From NCBI RefSeq assembly GCF_900199435.1, contig NZ_OAML01000003.1:1071166-1135165 (forward strand): a DNA stretch of 64,000 nt, written 5' to 3'. The DNA is from Pygmaiobacter massiliensis. GTDB taxonomy: Bacteria; Bacillota; Clostridia; Oscillospirales; Ruminococcaceae. The notes under the pieces were generated by a model. The model was not told the DNA's origin. It saw nothing but the letters and a program-made list of their open reading frames with translations, and searched no databases. Positions 48,490-57,402 of this stretch are shown piece by piece. The translations under genes were made by a program, and so were the position numbers. Position 1 is the stretch's first letter. Each line of letters opens with the position of its first letter.

Positions 48490-49281
48490 ATGGCATCTTT
48501 TACTTCACTATACTCAGGCTCTTCCGGCAATGCGGCGCTGGTAGGGTGCGGCGATGAATACCTTTGCGTAGATATGGGCAAAAACTGCAAAACGACGCTG
48601 GCGGCTTTGCACGATGCGCAGGTGGAGCCCCATCGGTTGCAAGGCATTTTGGTAACGCACGAGCATCGGGACCATATTGCAGGGCTGAAGGTTTTTTTGA
48701 AGAAATATGCCATTCCGGTATATGGCAGCAGTGCCACGCTGGATTATCTTGCAGAATATGATTTGGTTCAGCCGAGCACCGTGTTAATTCCACTCGAGGG
48801 AAAAAGCGACCAGATTGGCAGCTTTGAAGTTGCTTCTTTTGCCACCAGCCACGACGCAGTAGACTGCCACGGATATCGTATCACTACTGCAGACGGGCGG
48901 CAGCTTGCATTGGCGACCGACCTTGGCTGGGTGAGCGAATCGGTCTATAGCAATCTGCAAAATGCAGACCTTGTGGTGCTCGAAGCCAACTATGATGCGA
49001 TGCGTCTGAAAAATGGCCCGTACCCCTATTACTTAAAAACCCGAATTGCGTCTGCCAGAGGACATCTTTGCAATACCGATTGCGCTGCCGCTTTGGCACG
49101 ATTGCTTGCGGAAGGCTGCGAAAAGTTTGCGCTTTGCCATTTGAGCAATGAGAATAATACTCCTGAGTTGGCGCGGGGTGCAGTGCAGCAAGCGTTTGAA
49201 GCACAAGGGGCGCAGATTGGTCAGGATGGCTTACTTAAAACACTTTCTCGCCATATGGTGACAGCGCCTATTGAATTTTAA
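48490..49281 (+). CDS. yycJ: metallo-beta-lactamase-fold protein (YycJ/WalJ-like)
   Basis: 263-residue hydrolase. Family start FTSLYSGSSGNAALV, metal-binding motif THEHRDHIAG (about 57-66), TSHDAVDCHGY, LATDLG and a late CHLSNENN. It matches YycJ/WalJ, a predicted 5'-3' exo-DNase or nuclease linked to the WalRK locus in Bacillus. The ATG at 48490 gives the family N-terminus, with AAAGGA about 11 bases upstream. rlmH follows 9 bases later, as in Bacillus, but walR and walK are not in the window. Confidence 0.9.
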   Translation: MASFTSLYSGSSGNAALVGCGDEYLCVDMGKNCKTTLAALHDAQVEPHRLQGILVTHEHRDHIAGLKVFLKKYAIPVYGSSATLDYLAEYDLVQPSTVLIPLEGKSDQIGSFEVASFATSHDAVDCHGYRITTADGRQLALATDLGWVSESVYSNLQNADLVVLEANYDAMRLKNGPYPYYLKTRIASARGHLCNTDCAAALARLLAEGCEKFALCHLSNENNTPELARGAVQQAFEAQGAQIGQDGLLKTLSRHMVTAPIEF

Positions 49282-49290
49282 GGAGAAAAA

Positions 49291-49776
49291 ATGCAAAATA
49301 TTACCCTGATTGTAATTGGCAAATTAGGCCAGGCTTTTTTACAGGACGGCTGTGCCGAGTACACTAAGCGGCTTTCTGCTTTTTGTAATTTTAAAGTACT
49401 GGAACTGTCCGAAGAATTGATTAGAGAAAAAAACGCTTCGGAGGCAGCCATTGCAAAAGCACTTGCAAAAGAGGCCGAGAAAATTTTTGCAGCAGTGCCA
49501 AAGGGTGCGGAGATTTGTGCACTTTGCATTGAGGGAAAGCCGATTTCCAGTGAAGAAATGGCGGCTTATTTTAGCGAAAAAGCGCTTTCCGGAAATGGAG
49601 ATATTGCATTTGTAATCGGCTCTTCTCACGGGCTTGACCCGAGTGTGAAGCAGCGTGCTGCAAAACGAATTTCAATGAGCCGTATGACTTTTACACACCA
49701 GATGGCCCGCCTGCTTTTAACAGAACAGATTTACCGCGCCTGCACCATCAACGCGGGCGTGAAATATCATAAGTAA
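49291..49776 (+). CDS. rlmH: 23S rRNA (pseudouridine1915-N3)-methyltransferase RlmH
   Basis: 161-residue SPOUT methyltransferase. It carries the trefoil-knot signature: FVIGSSHGLDP (about 109-119) and the C-terminal SMSRMTFTHQMARLLLTEQIYRA with INAGVKYHK at the end. It methylates pseudouridine 1915 in helix 69 of 23S rRNA. AAGGAGA precedes the ATG by 6 bases; it lies 9 bases after yycJ in one operon. Confidence 0.96.
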   Translation: MQNITLIVIGKLGQAFLQDGCAEYTKRLSAFCNFKVLELSEELIREKNASEAAIAKALAKEAEKIFAAVPKGAEICALCIEGKPISSEEMAAYFSEKALSGNGDIAFVIGSSHGLDPSVKQRAAKRISMSRMTFTHQMARLLLTEQIYRACTINAGVKYHK

Positions 49777-49806
49777 GCACAAAGCGAAAAAAGGGGAGAT
49801 GCAAAA

Positions 49807-50460
49807 TTGACCCGGCAGTTTGAAAATTACCTATACAATAAAACATTGCAGCTTGGCAAGCAGGCGAAAGAACAAAACGGAACTCTGCGCTGTGCGACAG
49901 ATAGCAGGGGCAGAATCGTTGATCAGCATATGCTCAGCGCCTACCGCATGGGGAGGGTAACCTCTGAAAATGCGGGATGTGGCTGGGTGGCCTGCTACGA
50001 CGCGCTGCGCTTGCTCGGTAAACCCCAGAATGCAGCAAGAACCATTTTGGAACTTGAAACGGCATTTGTTTTTGGCGGAAAACGGGGCACCCGCACGGTA
50101 CAGCTTGCTCCCTACTTTCTTAAAAAAGGCTTTTCTGTCAGCTTTTCTACCACAAAGGCTGCCGCGCAGAAAAAAGCAAAAAACTGCGCAGCAAATATCA
50201 TCTATTACGTGCGGGGCGACCTGCGCACGGCGCACTTTGTAGCTTTTTCTCCAGCCGATGGCGAGAAAGACGGTGCACCGTTGTTTTGCTGGTATAATGC
50301 GCTTTCAGCACTGCTTTTGCCGCGGGCCCCTTTTCAGGAAGCAGCACTGCCTTGTGTTTGCTTTGGTGGGGATGCAGGAGATTTGCGCACACTTGCCGAC
50401 TTACTGGCTCCGGAGAAATCGATTTTTTGGATTGTCATGCATATAACCGCGAAAACATAA
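49807..50460 (+). CDS. uncharacterised protein with papain/C39-like Cys-His-Asn pattern
   Basis: 217 residues, no signal peptide or membrane segment. The arrangement AGCGWVACYDALRLLGKP (Cys58), TAHFVAF (His143) and CWYNA (Asn164) resembles the order Cys, His, Asn/Asp of C39-like cysteine peptidases (usually xxCGxxAxxMxLxYxG). I cannot name a family, and catalysis is inference. The start is TTG at 49807 with GGGGAGA upstream; the nearby ATG is followed at once by a stop. It lies 30 bases after rlmH and before a terminator, so it is the last gene of yycJ-rlmH-this gene. Confidence 0.65.
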   Translation: MTRQFENYLYNKTLQLGKQAKEQNGTLRCATDSRGRIVDQHMLSAYRMGRVTSENAGCGWVACYDALRLLGKPQNAARTILELETAFVFGGKRGTRTVQLAPYFLKKGFSVSFSTTKAAAQKKAKNCAANIIYYVRGDLRTAHFVAFSPADGEKDGAPLFCWYNALSALLLPRAPFQEAALPCVCFGGDAGDLRTLADLLAPEKSIFWIVMHITAKT

Positions 50461-50478
50461 ACAGACTCAGTGGTCTAC

Positions 50479-50516
50479 AAAAAGATGCAAAATGATTTGT
50501 TTTGCGTCTTTTTGTT
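50479..50516 (+). terminator. intrinsic terminator after the C39-like gene
   Basis: Arms AAAAAGATGCAAAA and TTTTGCGTCTTTTT (one T-G pair) around TGATTTG. Confidence 0.92.
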
Positions 50517-50678
50517 TTAATTTGGAGGTAATTGCCTGCAGTTATATCGGTTTATCGGCTGGCGTGTTTGGGGCAATCAAGAACAAGTTAAGACAAAGAT
50601 TTTTGGTGCCCAATACCCGCCCATAAGACACCCTGGCTATAAGCCATAAGCCCTTGCACCGAAAACGAGAAAACAACA

Positions 50679-50726
50679 AAAAAGCCCCGGCATTTCTGGA
50701 ATATACAGAAACGCCGGGGCTTTTAT
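50679..50726 (-). terminator. terminator of the DEAD-box helicase gene
   Basis: AAAAGCCCCGGC pairs with GCCGGGGCTTTT, with an inner TTTCTG/CAGAAA stem. On the minus strand it is followed by TTTTTTG. Confidence 0.93.
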
Positions 50727-50748
50727 TATGCGATTAAAAGACTTGTTT

Positions 50749-52488
50749 TTAGCCTTCGTTAAAACGGGAGTGAGATTTGCTGTCGCGATGAGAGTGGTAA
50801 CCGTCTTTTTTCGGTTTGCCGCGGAATTCACGACGAGCGCCGAAATCGCGGGTCTTTCGTCCAAAGCCGCCGCGAGAAGCGCCGCGTCCGCTTTCTGCTG
50901 CTTTCGAGAACGAAACAGCACGACCTTTGATTTTTGCGTTTTTCATTTCCGCAATTACACGGTCAGCATCTTCGTTGGCAAGATCAATATCGGTATGATC
51001 GCTGTAGATATTGATTTTGCCGATGCTGGAAGCCGGCAGACCGGTGCCTTCTACAATCGCGCCCACGATAAAGTTGGGGCCGATTTTTGCATCGGAGCCA
51101 ATTGTGGTGCGAACCCAGCAGCGTCCGGGAGCAGCAGCCTGAATGCCGAAGCTCTTTTTGCTGGAGCTGGAGATAGAAGTGACATTGCGTACACTGGCAA
51201 GGCGTTTGTTGCGGCTCTGGGCGCGCTCGCAAAGCACTGCAGCAATATCTTCAGCAGCAAAGCCCTCTTCTACGAGGCTGTGCACAAAGTCGCGCCAGCC
51301 GTCGTCCACGCCGTCTGTAAGGCGGCTGCGAAGGTCGTCTGCAAAATCGGTCATGCGGTGCTCGGCAATGCTTTCAAGGCTCGGTACCGGCTGCTCAGAG
51401 ATCTGTGCACCGATGTAGCGCTCGATTTCACGCAGGCGCATCAGCTGGTTGCGGTTCGCAACGAGTGTATGAGAAGCGCCCGCTTTGCCTGCACGTCCGG
51501 TGCGGCCGATGCGGTGGATATAGTATTCATACTCCTGCGGGATATCGTAGTTGAAAACTGCTTCCACATCTTCTACGTCGATGCCGCGTGCAGCAACGTC
51601 GGTAGCAATAAGAATGTTGGCGCGGCCAGATTTAAACTCGCTCATCACGGTGTTGCGCTGGCTCTGCTTCAAGTCGCCATGCAGCCCGGCAGCGCGGAAT
51701 CCGCCCTCGCAAAGGCTGGCACAAAGCTCGTCGACCATTTTTTTGGTATTGCAGAACACCAGAGCACGTTTCGGGCGGTGGTATTCAATCAACAGTTTCA
51801 ATGCATCGATTTTGCCTGCCTGCGGGATATTGTAGAAGTTCTGAGTGATACCGTCTACCGTTTTTTTGCCGCCGTCAACCGTAACCATGACGGGATCTTT
51901 CTGGAAGTCCTGCATGATTTTGAGAATTGCGGGGGGCATAGTTGCGGAGAGTAACACAGTCTGACGCTCTTCGGGAGCGCTTTCGAGAATGGTGTGAATG
52001 TCATCTACAAAGCCCATGTTCAGCATTTCGTCAGCCTCATCGAGAATGACGGTGTGCAGGTTGTCGAGCTTAAGGGTGCGGCGGCGCAGATGATCCATGA
52101 TGCGCCCCGGAGTGCCGATGACGATTTTGGCAGTGCGCAGCTGACGGATCTGATTATCCATTGCTGCACCGCCGTAAACCACACCGCAGCTGATGCCCGG
52201 CAGATACTTTGCGAATTTGCGGATTTCGCCTGCGATCTGCATTGCGAGCTCGCGGGTGGGGGATAGGATGAGTACGCTGGCCTTGTCGTCACACTCGGAC
52301 GCCATCTGCACTGCAGGTAAACCGAAGGCCGCTGTTTTGCCGGTGCCGGTAGAAGAACGTCCAGTAACGTCGCTGCCTGCCAAAATTGCAGGGATAGCGC
52401 CCGCCTGAATGTCCGTCGCCTCAGCAAAACCCATCTCCTCTAACGCGTGGAGAATTTCGGGTTTTAAGGAAAGTTCACTAAATTGCAT
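50749..52488 (-). CDS. DEAD-box RNA helicase with DbpA-type C-terminal domain
   Basis: 579-residue RNA helicase. Motifs in order: Q motif (FAEATDIQAGAIP), I STGTGKT (about residue 46), Ia PTRELA, II DEAD in VILDEADEML (about 150), III SAT, then IV-VI including ATDVAARGID and HRIGRTGRAGK. After residue about 410 come a spacer, a DbpA-like RNA-binding domain (about 455-530, IVGAIVEGTGLPASSIGKIN) and a basic Arg/Gly tail (RGASRGGFGRK). This is the CshA/DeaD/DbpA layout, acting in ribosome assembly and mRNA turnover. The Shine-Dalgarno is weak (TAGG). Confidence 0.95.
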   Translation of the reverse strand: MQFSELSLKPEILHALEEMGFAEATDIQAGAIPAILAGSDVTGRSSTGTGKTAAFGLPAVQMASECDDKASVLILSPTRELAMQIAGEIRKFAKYLPGISCGVVYGGAAMDNQIRQLRTAKIVIGTPGRIMDHLRRRTLKLDNLHTVILDEADEMLNMGFVDDIHTILESAPEERQTVLLSATMPPAILKIMQDFQKDPVMVTVDGGKKTVDGITQNFYNIPQAGKIDALKLLIEYHRPKRALVFCNTKKMVDELCASLCEGGFRAAGLHGDLKQSQRNTVMSEFKSGRANILIATDVAARGIDVEDVEAVFNYDIPQEYEYYIHRIGRTGRAGKAGASHTLVANRNQLMRLREIERYIGAQISEQPVPSLESIAEHRMTDFADDLRSRLTDGVDDGWRDFVHSLVEEGFAAEDIAAVLCERAQSRNKRLASVRNVTSISSSSKKSFGIQAAAPGRCWVRTTIGSDAKIGPNFIVGAIVEGTGLPASSIGKINIYSDHTDIDLANEDADRVIAEMKNAKIKGRAVSFSKAAESGRGASRGGFGRKTRDFGARREFRGKPKKDGYHSHRDSKSHSRFNEG

Positions 52489-52525
52489 GAAGATACCTAT
52501 TCTTTCTTTGAATTATATTACAATA

Positions 52526-52555
52526 TATAAACATATATTTTGTACAAATTGTCAA
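52526..52555 (-). promoter_or_regulatory. promoter of the DEAD-box helicase gene
   Basis: On the minus strand a consensus TTGACA (52555-52550) and TTTATA (52531-52526), 18-base spacing. A second TTGACA lies about 25 bases upstream. Confidence 0.5.
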
Positions 52556-52635
52556 CAAGTATTAATTGTATCATGCCTGTCAAGAGGGAGAGACGAAAAA
52601 TCAGGAAAACGAGCAAAGATTTACTCGAATTTATT

Positions 52636-54162
52636 CTAGTGTGCGAATAAAAAGTAAAAACATGCTTTATCGTACAAATCGCTCAAATGTACCGCCTCGA
52701 TTGTTTCACAGCCTGCAAGGTCTGCGATGGTGCGGCTTACCTTTAAAATACGGTCATACGCACGTGCAGAGAGGCCAAGCCGTGCAAAAGCATTCCCCAT
52801 CATCTGGTCGGCGGCGGGTGTAAGCTTACAAAAGCGGCGCAGCAGTTTTGGTGTGAGGTGTGCATTACAGGTAATGCCGGTACCGCGGTAACGTGCAAGC
52901 TGTAACTCTCGAGCGGCAACCACTCTTGCACGAATCTCTGCGCTTGATTCGCCGCCGCTGGAGCTGGAGAGGGCACTATATTCCACTGGCGGCACTTCCA
53001 CGTGTAAGTCGACACGGTCAAGCAGCGGGCCGGATATTTTTTGCAGATAGCGGTCAATGGCAGAAGGCGTACAGCTGCAAGGCTTGGTAGGATGCCCATA
53101 AAACCCGCAGGGGCAGGGATTCATAGCGGCAATCACCATCATACGGCAGGGATAAGTTGCAGTCGCCGCTACACGGCTGATGGTCACGGTGCCATCTTCC
53201 ATAGGCTGACGAAGAATTTCCAGCGCATCGCGTGAAAATTCCGGCAGCTCGTCCAAAAACAGAACACCGTTGTGCGAAAGGCTTACTTCGCCCGGGCGAG
53301 GATTACTGCCGCCACCCGAGAGCCCCATCGGTGACACCGAATGGTGCGGACTGCGAAAAGGGCGTATTGCCGAAAGTGCAGTGCCTTTTTCTAAGAGCCC
53401 AGCCACTGAGTACACCTTTGCGGTTTCAATGGCTTCGGATTCCGTCATCGGAGGCAAGATGGAAGGCAGACGCTTGGCCAGCATTGATTTACCGGTGCCA
53501 GGCGGTCCAACGAGCAAGCAATTGTGAAATCCGGCAGCGGCAATTTCCAGCGCACGGCGCGCTTCTTCCTGTCCGTGCACCTCGGCAAAGTCGGGCATTG
53601 CCGGCAGCTCCACAGCGTCAAACAAAATACGCGGCTGCACCGGCAATAAACATGTGCCCGAAAGGTGTCCTAGCAAAGCAGAGAGGGAGGGCACGCCAAT
53701 GACGGTAAGCCCATCAACCACAGCTGCCTCCGGTGCATTGTCCTGCGGAACAAACAAAACGCGCACGCCGTGCTCGGCTGCGGCAATCGCCATGGGCAGC
53801 ACGCCAGTCACGCTTCGCACCGTGCCATCCAGCGCAAGCTCGCCTAAAAAGCCGCTCTCAACTGGTAAACCCGACGGTAGTTGTTCGGAAGCCAGCAGCA
53901 CAGCCAAAAGCACCGGCAAGTCATATACGGGCCCCGTCTTTTTAATATCGGCAGGGGCAAGGTTCACCGTGATGCGGCTGACCGGCCACGAAAAGCCATT
54001 GTTTTTCAGCGCGCTGCGCACCCGGTCTTTTGCCTCTTTAACGGCGCTGTCCGGCAAACCCACAATTTCAAAGGCAGGAAGCCCGCCTGAAATATCGGCT
54101 TCTACTGTGACGCGGAACCCTTCCAGCGCAAAGCTGCCGCAGCTGGTGACTTGTGCATACAT
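52636..54162 (-). CDS. yifB: YifB/ComM-family AAA+ ATPase
   Basis: 508-residue Mg-chelatase-like ATPase. The N-terminal ChlI-type domain has the family motif VEADISGGLPAFEIVGLPD (about 18-36). The AAA+ core shows Walker A GPPGTGKSMLAKRLP (about 218-232), Walker B GVLFLDELPEF and the zinc-type motif NPCPCGFYG with a following C-S-C. The C-terminal domain (AYDRILKVSRTIADL) completes the family pattern. ComM in proteobacteria is a branch-migration helicase in transformation; the role in clostridia is not known. GGAGG lies 7 bases before the ATG. Confidence 0.95.
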   Translation of the reverse strand: MYAQVTSCGSFALEGFRVTVEADISGGLPAFEIVGLPDSAVKEAKDRVRSALKNNGFSWPVSRITVNLAPADIKKTGPVYDLPVLLAVLLASEQLPSGLPVESGFLGELALDGTVRSVTGVLPMAIAAAEHGVRVLFVPQDNAPEAAVVDGLTVIGVPSLSALLGHLSGTCLLPVQPRILFDAVELPAMPDFAEVHGQEEARRALEIAAAGFHNCLLVGPPGTGKSMLAKRLPSILPPMTESEAIETAKVYSVAGLLEKGTALSAIRPFRSPHHSVSPMGLSGGGSNPRPGEVSLSHNGVLFLDELPEFSRDALEILRQPMEDGTVTISRVAATATYPCRMMVIAAMNPCPCGFYGHPTKPCSCTPSAIDRYLQKISGPLLDRVDLHVEVPPVEYSALSSSSGGESSAEIRARVVAARELQLARYRGTGITCNAHLTPKLLRRFCKLTPAADQMMGNAFARLGLSARAYDRILKVSRTIADLAGCETIEAVHLSDLYDKACFYFLFAH

Positions 54163-54198
54163 AGCGTGGCCTCCATTTTACAAAACATTAGTGCTTTC

Positions 54199-54227
54199 AT
54201 CATAACCTGCCTGCCAATTTTCTACAA
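54199..54227 (-). promoter_or_regulatory. promoter of yifB
   Basis: On the minus strand TTGTAG (54227-54222) and TATGAT (54204-54199), 17-base spacing. It lies back to back with the phosphohexomutase promoter. Confidence 0.6.
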
Positions 54228-54234
54228 GTGTAAC

Positions 54235-54263
54235 TTTACTCTTGCAAGGAATTAGGGTATACT
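54235..54263 (+). promoter_or_regulatory. promoter of the phosphohexomutase gene
   Basis: TTTACT at 54235-54240 and TATACT at 54258-54263, 17-base spacing. Its -35 is 7 bases from the -35 of the divergent yifB promoter. Confidence 0.55.
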
Positions 54264-54312
54264 AAAACCATGTAACAAATTGATTATAGATTCCGGAAAG
54301 GATGAAGTTTTT

Positions 54313-56025
54313 ATGTATAAAGAAGCTTATGAGCGATGGCTGGCTTTTCCGCTGGAAGATGCAGATTTGCTGCCCGAACTGGAAAATATCCGTGAAAATG
54401 ATGAAGAAATCCGCGACCGTTTCGCGGTGAACCTTGAATTTGGCACCGCGGGCCTGCGCGGCGTTATCGGTGCAGGCACCAACCGCATGAATATCTACAC
54501 TGTGCGCCAGGCCACCCAAGGCCTTGCAGCGTATTTGAAAGAGCAAAAGGCAGAGCCCAGCGTTGCCATCTCGTACGACAGCCGCAACAAAAACGTGGCT
54601 TTTGCCGAGGCAGCAGCAGGCGTGCTTGCAGCGAACGGTGTCAAAGTATACATTTATGATACCCTGATGCCGACCCCGGCACTTTCGTTTGCGGTGCGTG
54701 CGTTGCACTGCGATGCAGGCATTATGGTCACTGCGAGCCATAACCCTGCAAAGTACAATGGCTATAAGGCTTACGGCCCAGACGGCTGCCAGATGACAAC
54801 CGAAAGTGCAGATGCAGTTTACGCGAAAATTCAGAACAGTGATATTTTTGATGACGTAAAACATATTCCGTTTGCGGAAGGGCTTGCCGCAGGCAGCATC
54901 AGCTATATTGAGCCGTCGGTGATTGCCGACTACTACGACAATGTGAAGAAGCAGAGTGTGCGCCCCGGCGTATGTGAAGGCGCAGGCCTCAAGCTTGTTT
55001 ACACCCCGTTGAATGGCACCGGCAATCTGCCCGTGCGCCATATCCTCAAAGAGATTGGCATTGACGACATCACTGTCGTGCCCGAGCAGGAGATGCCGGA
55101 TGGCAATTTCCCGACCTGCCCGTATCCCAATCCGGAAATTCGCGAAGCGTTGCAGCTTGGGCTGGACCTTTGCAAACAGACCGGCGCAGACCTGCTGCTG
55201 GCGACCGACCCGGATGCAGACCGCGTGGGCATTGCGGTAAAAGACGGCGACGATTATAAGCTGCTGACAGGCAACGAGGTAGGCGTACTGTTGCTGGATT
55301 ACATCTGCCAGGCTCGCACCGAGGCAGGCACGATGCCCAAAGACCCTGTTTACGTGCGCAGCATTGTTACTACCTCGCTCGCAGATGAAGTGGCGAAAAG
55401 TTACGGCGTTACACCCATCAAGGTACTAACAGGCTTTAAGTATATCGGCGAGACGGTTTTGCATCTGGAGCAGAAAGGTGAGGAGGAACGCTTCCTCTTT
55501 GGTTTTGAAGAAAGCTACGGCTACCTTGCAGGTGGCTATGTGCGCGATAAGGATGCCGTTGTGGCGAGTATGCTCATCTGCGAGATGGCAGCTTACTATG
55601 CTTCTATCGGCAGCTCCATCATCGAACAGTTACAGCGTATCTATGGCACTTACGGCACCTACCTGCACAAGGTTGATTCTTTCGAGTTTGAAGGCCTTGC
55701 TGGTATGGAGCTGATGAAAGCACTGATGGCTTCGCTGCGACGCGAGAAAATCGAGGAAATCGGCGGCTGTGCTGTGGTGATGCTGGAAGACTATGCAACA
55801 CAGATGACCACCGACTTTACTACGGGAACCCAGACAGCTATTGACCTGCCTGCTGCAAACGTGCTGATTTATCACCTTGACTGCGGTGCTTCGGTCATTA
55901 TTCGTCCCTCTGGTACTGAGCCGAAAATCAAGGTGTATTACGCTGCAAAAGCAGATACACCTGCAGCAGCGGAAACCCTGCAAAAGAAGCTGGCAGAAGG
56001 CGCGCGCGACCTGCTTGGACTGTAA
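54313..56025 (+). CDS. pgcA: phosphoglucomutase/phosphomannomutase (alpha-D-phosphohexomutase)
   Basis: 570 residues, the length of the PgcA/PGM2-like subgroup. The phosphoserine loop is TASHNPAKYNGYK (Ser about 141), the metal loop is DPDADR (about 300), the sugar loop is GFEESYGYL (about 400) and the phosphate-binding loop is RPSGTEPKIKVY (about 530). It interconverts glucose-1-P and glucose-6-P (or mannose equivalents) for glycan precursors. GGAAAGGA lies about 12 bases before the ATG at 54313. Confidence 0.95.
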   Translation: MYKEAYERWLAFPLEDADLLPELENIRENDEEIRDRFAVNLEFGTAGLRGVIGAGTNRMNIYTVRQATQGLAAYLKEQKAEPSVAISYDSRNKNVAFAEAAAGVLAANGVKVYIYDTLMPTPALSFAVRALHCDAGIMVTASHNPAKYNGYKAYGPDGCQMTTESADAVYAKIQNSDIFDDVKHIPFAEGLAAGSISYIEPSVIADYYDNVKKQSVRPGVCEGAGLKLVYTPLNGTGNLPVRHILKEIGIDDITVVPEQEMPDGNFPTCPYPNPEIREALQLGLDLCKQTGADLLLATDPDADRVGIAVKDGDDYKLLTGNEVGVLLLDYICQARTEAGTMPKDPVYVRSIVTTSLADEVAKSYGVTPIKVLTGFKYIGETVLHLEQKGEEERFLFGFEESYGYLAGGYVRDKDAVVASMLICEMAAYYASIGSSIIEQLQRIYGTYGTYLHKVDSFEFEGLAGMELMKALMASLRREKIEEIGGCAVVMLEDYATQMTTDFTTGTQTAIDLPAANVLIYHLDCGASVIIRPSGTEPKIKVYYAAKADTPAAAETLQKKLAEGARDLLGL

Positions 56026-56068
56026 AAATAATCCAAGCTAAAAAAGCTGTGAGAATGTAAAAAAGTAG

Positions 56069-56097
56069 TTGCAATTTTCTGTGGATTGTGATAGGAT
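56069..56097 (+). promoter_or_regulatory. candidate promoter of rpmE
   Basis: TTGCAA at 56069-56074 and TAGGAT at 56092-56097, 17-base spacing. The leader is about 85 bases. Confidence 0.5.
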
Positions 56098-56186
56098 ATG
56101 AAAGCAATCGCTATAAACAGAGGTTGTGATGCTGTGTATGCCAACTAACATGCACTAATAATCAGAACCAGAGAGAGGTGAATCAA

Positions 56187-56390
56187 ATGAAGGAAGGTAT
56201 CCACCCGAAGTACGAGGAAGCTACTGTCACTTGTGCCTGCGGCGAAGTGTTCAAAACACGTTCAGTTAAATCTGACATCCGTGTTGAGGTGTGCTCCAAG
56301 TGCCACCCTTTCTACACCGGCAAGCAGAAGCTGGTTGACACTGGCGGTCGTGTTGATCGTTTCAAAAAGCGTTTCAACATCGAAGACTAA
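56187..56390 (+). CDS. rpmE: 50S ribosomal protein L31 (zinc form)
   Basis: 67 residues. The zinc-binding form (C+) is shown by TCACG (residues 15-19) and [13 protein letters not shown] (about 36-48). It sits at the subunit interface of the ribosome. AGAGAGGTGA precedes the ATG at 56187; the upstream in-frame GTG lies within that site. A strong terminator follows. Confidence 0.97.
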   Translation: MKEGIHPKYEEATVTCACGEVFKTRSVKSDIRVEVCSKCHPFYTGKQKLVDTGGRVDRFKKRFNIED

Positions 56391-56402
56391 TCTCAAAAAC
56401 GA

Positions 56403-56441
56403 ACAGCGCGGTTATGCAGATAACCGCGCTGTGTTTTTTCA
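56403..56441 (+). terminator. intrinsic terminator after rpmE
   Basis: Perfect arms ACAGCGCGGTTAT and ATAACCGCGCTGT around GCAG, then GTTTTTT. Confidence 0.95.
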
Positions 56442-56499
56442 TATCCACAAGGGCGTTTTGCTGCCCACAGTGCGAAAAATGACGAAACGGAGGATTTCG

Positions 56500-57120
56500 A
56501 TGGAAGCTTATACAACGATTTCCGGTACCGCAACCGCCACCATTGTGGAAAAAAAGAGCGAATTTATCGCGAGCGCCTCGTTTGCTGAAAGCGAAGAAGC
56601 GGCACAGGCGTTTTTAAATACCGTCCGCACGCAGCACCGCACGGCCCGGCACAATGTTTACGCTTACCTGCTGCGCGAAGGCGGCCGCACCCGCTATTCT
56701 GATGACGGCGAGCCGGCAAAAACAGCAGGGCTGCCGGTACTGGAAGTGGTGCGGCATTCCGGGCTTACCGACATAATTGTCGTTGTCACGCGATATTTTG
56801 GCGGCATTCTTTTGGGCACAGGCGGTCTGGTACGCGCTTACACTGCCGCGGCACAGGCAGCCATCGAAAATGCTGAAATTGTCACCGTGCAGCCAGTGCG
56901 CGATTTTACGCTTGCACTGGAGTATAGCCTTTATGAGCAGGCGCTGCGCCTTTTGGAAGCTGCTGGTGCAAAAGTAACCTCTACCGATTTTGCCAGTGGC
57001 GTTACCGTTAGCGCTACCTTGCTTTGCGGCAGGGAAGAGCCGCTGCTGGTTGCCTTGCAAGAGCTGTGCAGAGGGGAGCCGGATGCGCTCCTCAGCGAGC
57101 CATATTACGCTCCTTTTTAA
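56500..57120 (+). CDS. yigZ: YigZ/IMPACT family protein
   Basis: 206 residues. The UPF0029 N-terminal domain shows KKSEFIASASFAES, then the signature YSDDGEPAKTAGLPVLEVV and VVTRYFGGILLGTGGLVRAY (about 86-105). The C-terminal part resembles EF-G domain IV-like folds of the family. The function is unresolved; the eukaryotic relative IMPACT acts in translation control. The ATG at 56500 is preceded by CGGAGGA; an in-frame ATG at 56479 lies upstream without a site. Confidence 0.93.
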   Translation: MEAYTTISGTATATIVEKKSEFIASASFAESEEAAQAFLNTVRTQHRTARHNVYAYLLREGGRTRYSDDGEPAKTAGLPVLEVVRHSGLTDIIVVVTRYFGGILLGTGGLVRAYTAAAQAAIENAEIVTVQPVRDFTLALEYSLYEQALRLLEAAGAKVTSTDFASGVTVSATLLCGREEPLLVALQELCRGEPDALLSEPYYAPF

Positions 57121-57348
57121 GGAGAAAATCAAGAAAAACGCGAAAAAATGTGGCAGTGTTTTCTCTGCACTCGAAAAAAATCGGGCTATTGTATAAAAAT
57201 GGAATAAAACCGCACAATAACAGGATGTTAGACAGCAAAGCCGGACGGACGGCCATAGATAGGGGCGAATGCCCGCGAAAAAGCACTTGGCAAAAAATTT
57301 TTTTGAAAAAATAAAGGGTTTTACTTCGCTGCATCGTATATTATATTA

Positions 57349-57371
57349 GATGGCTTTTGCAAAGTGCCATC
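57349..57371 (+). promoter_or_regulatory. hairpin in the leader of the dGTPase gene
   Basis: Arms GATGGC and GCCATC around TTTTGCAAAGT, just after an AT-rich stretch (TATATTATATTAG) that may contain the -10 region. No T run follows, so it is not a terminator. Confidence 0.4.
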
Positions 57372-57402
57372 TCTAAATAGATAAAGTGCGAGGTGAAAGT
57401 GC

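Noticed and set aside
50728-51954. 408-residue plus-strand frame opposite the DEAD-box helicase
   Set aside because: It lies wholly over helicase motifs on the other strand, starts inside the helicase terminator region and shows no domain.
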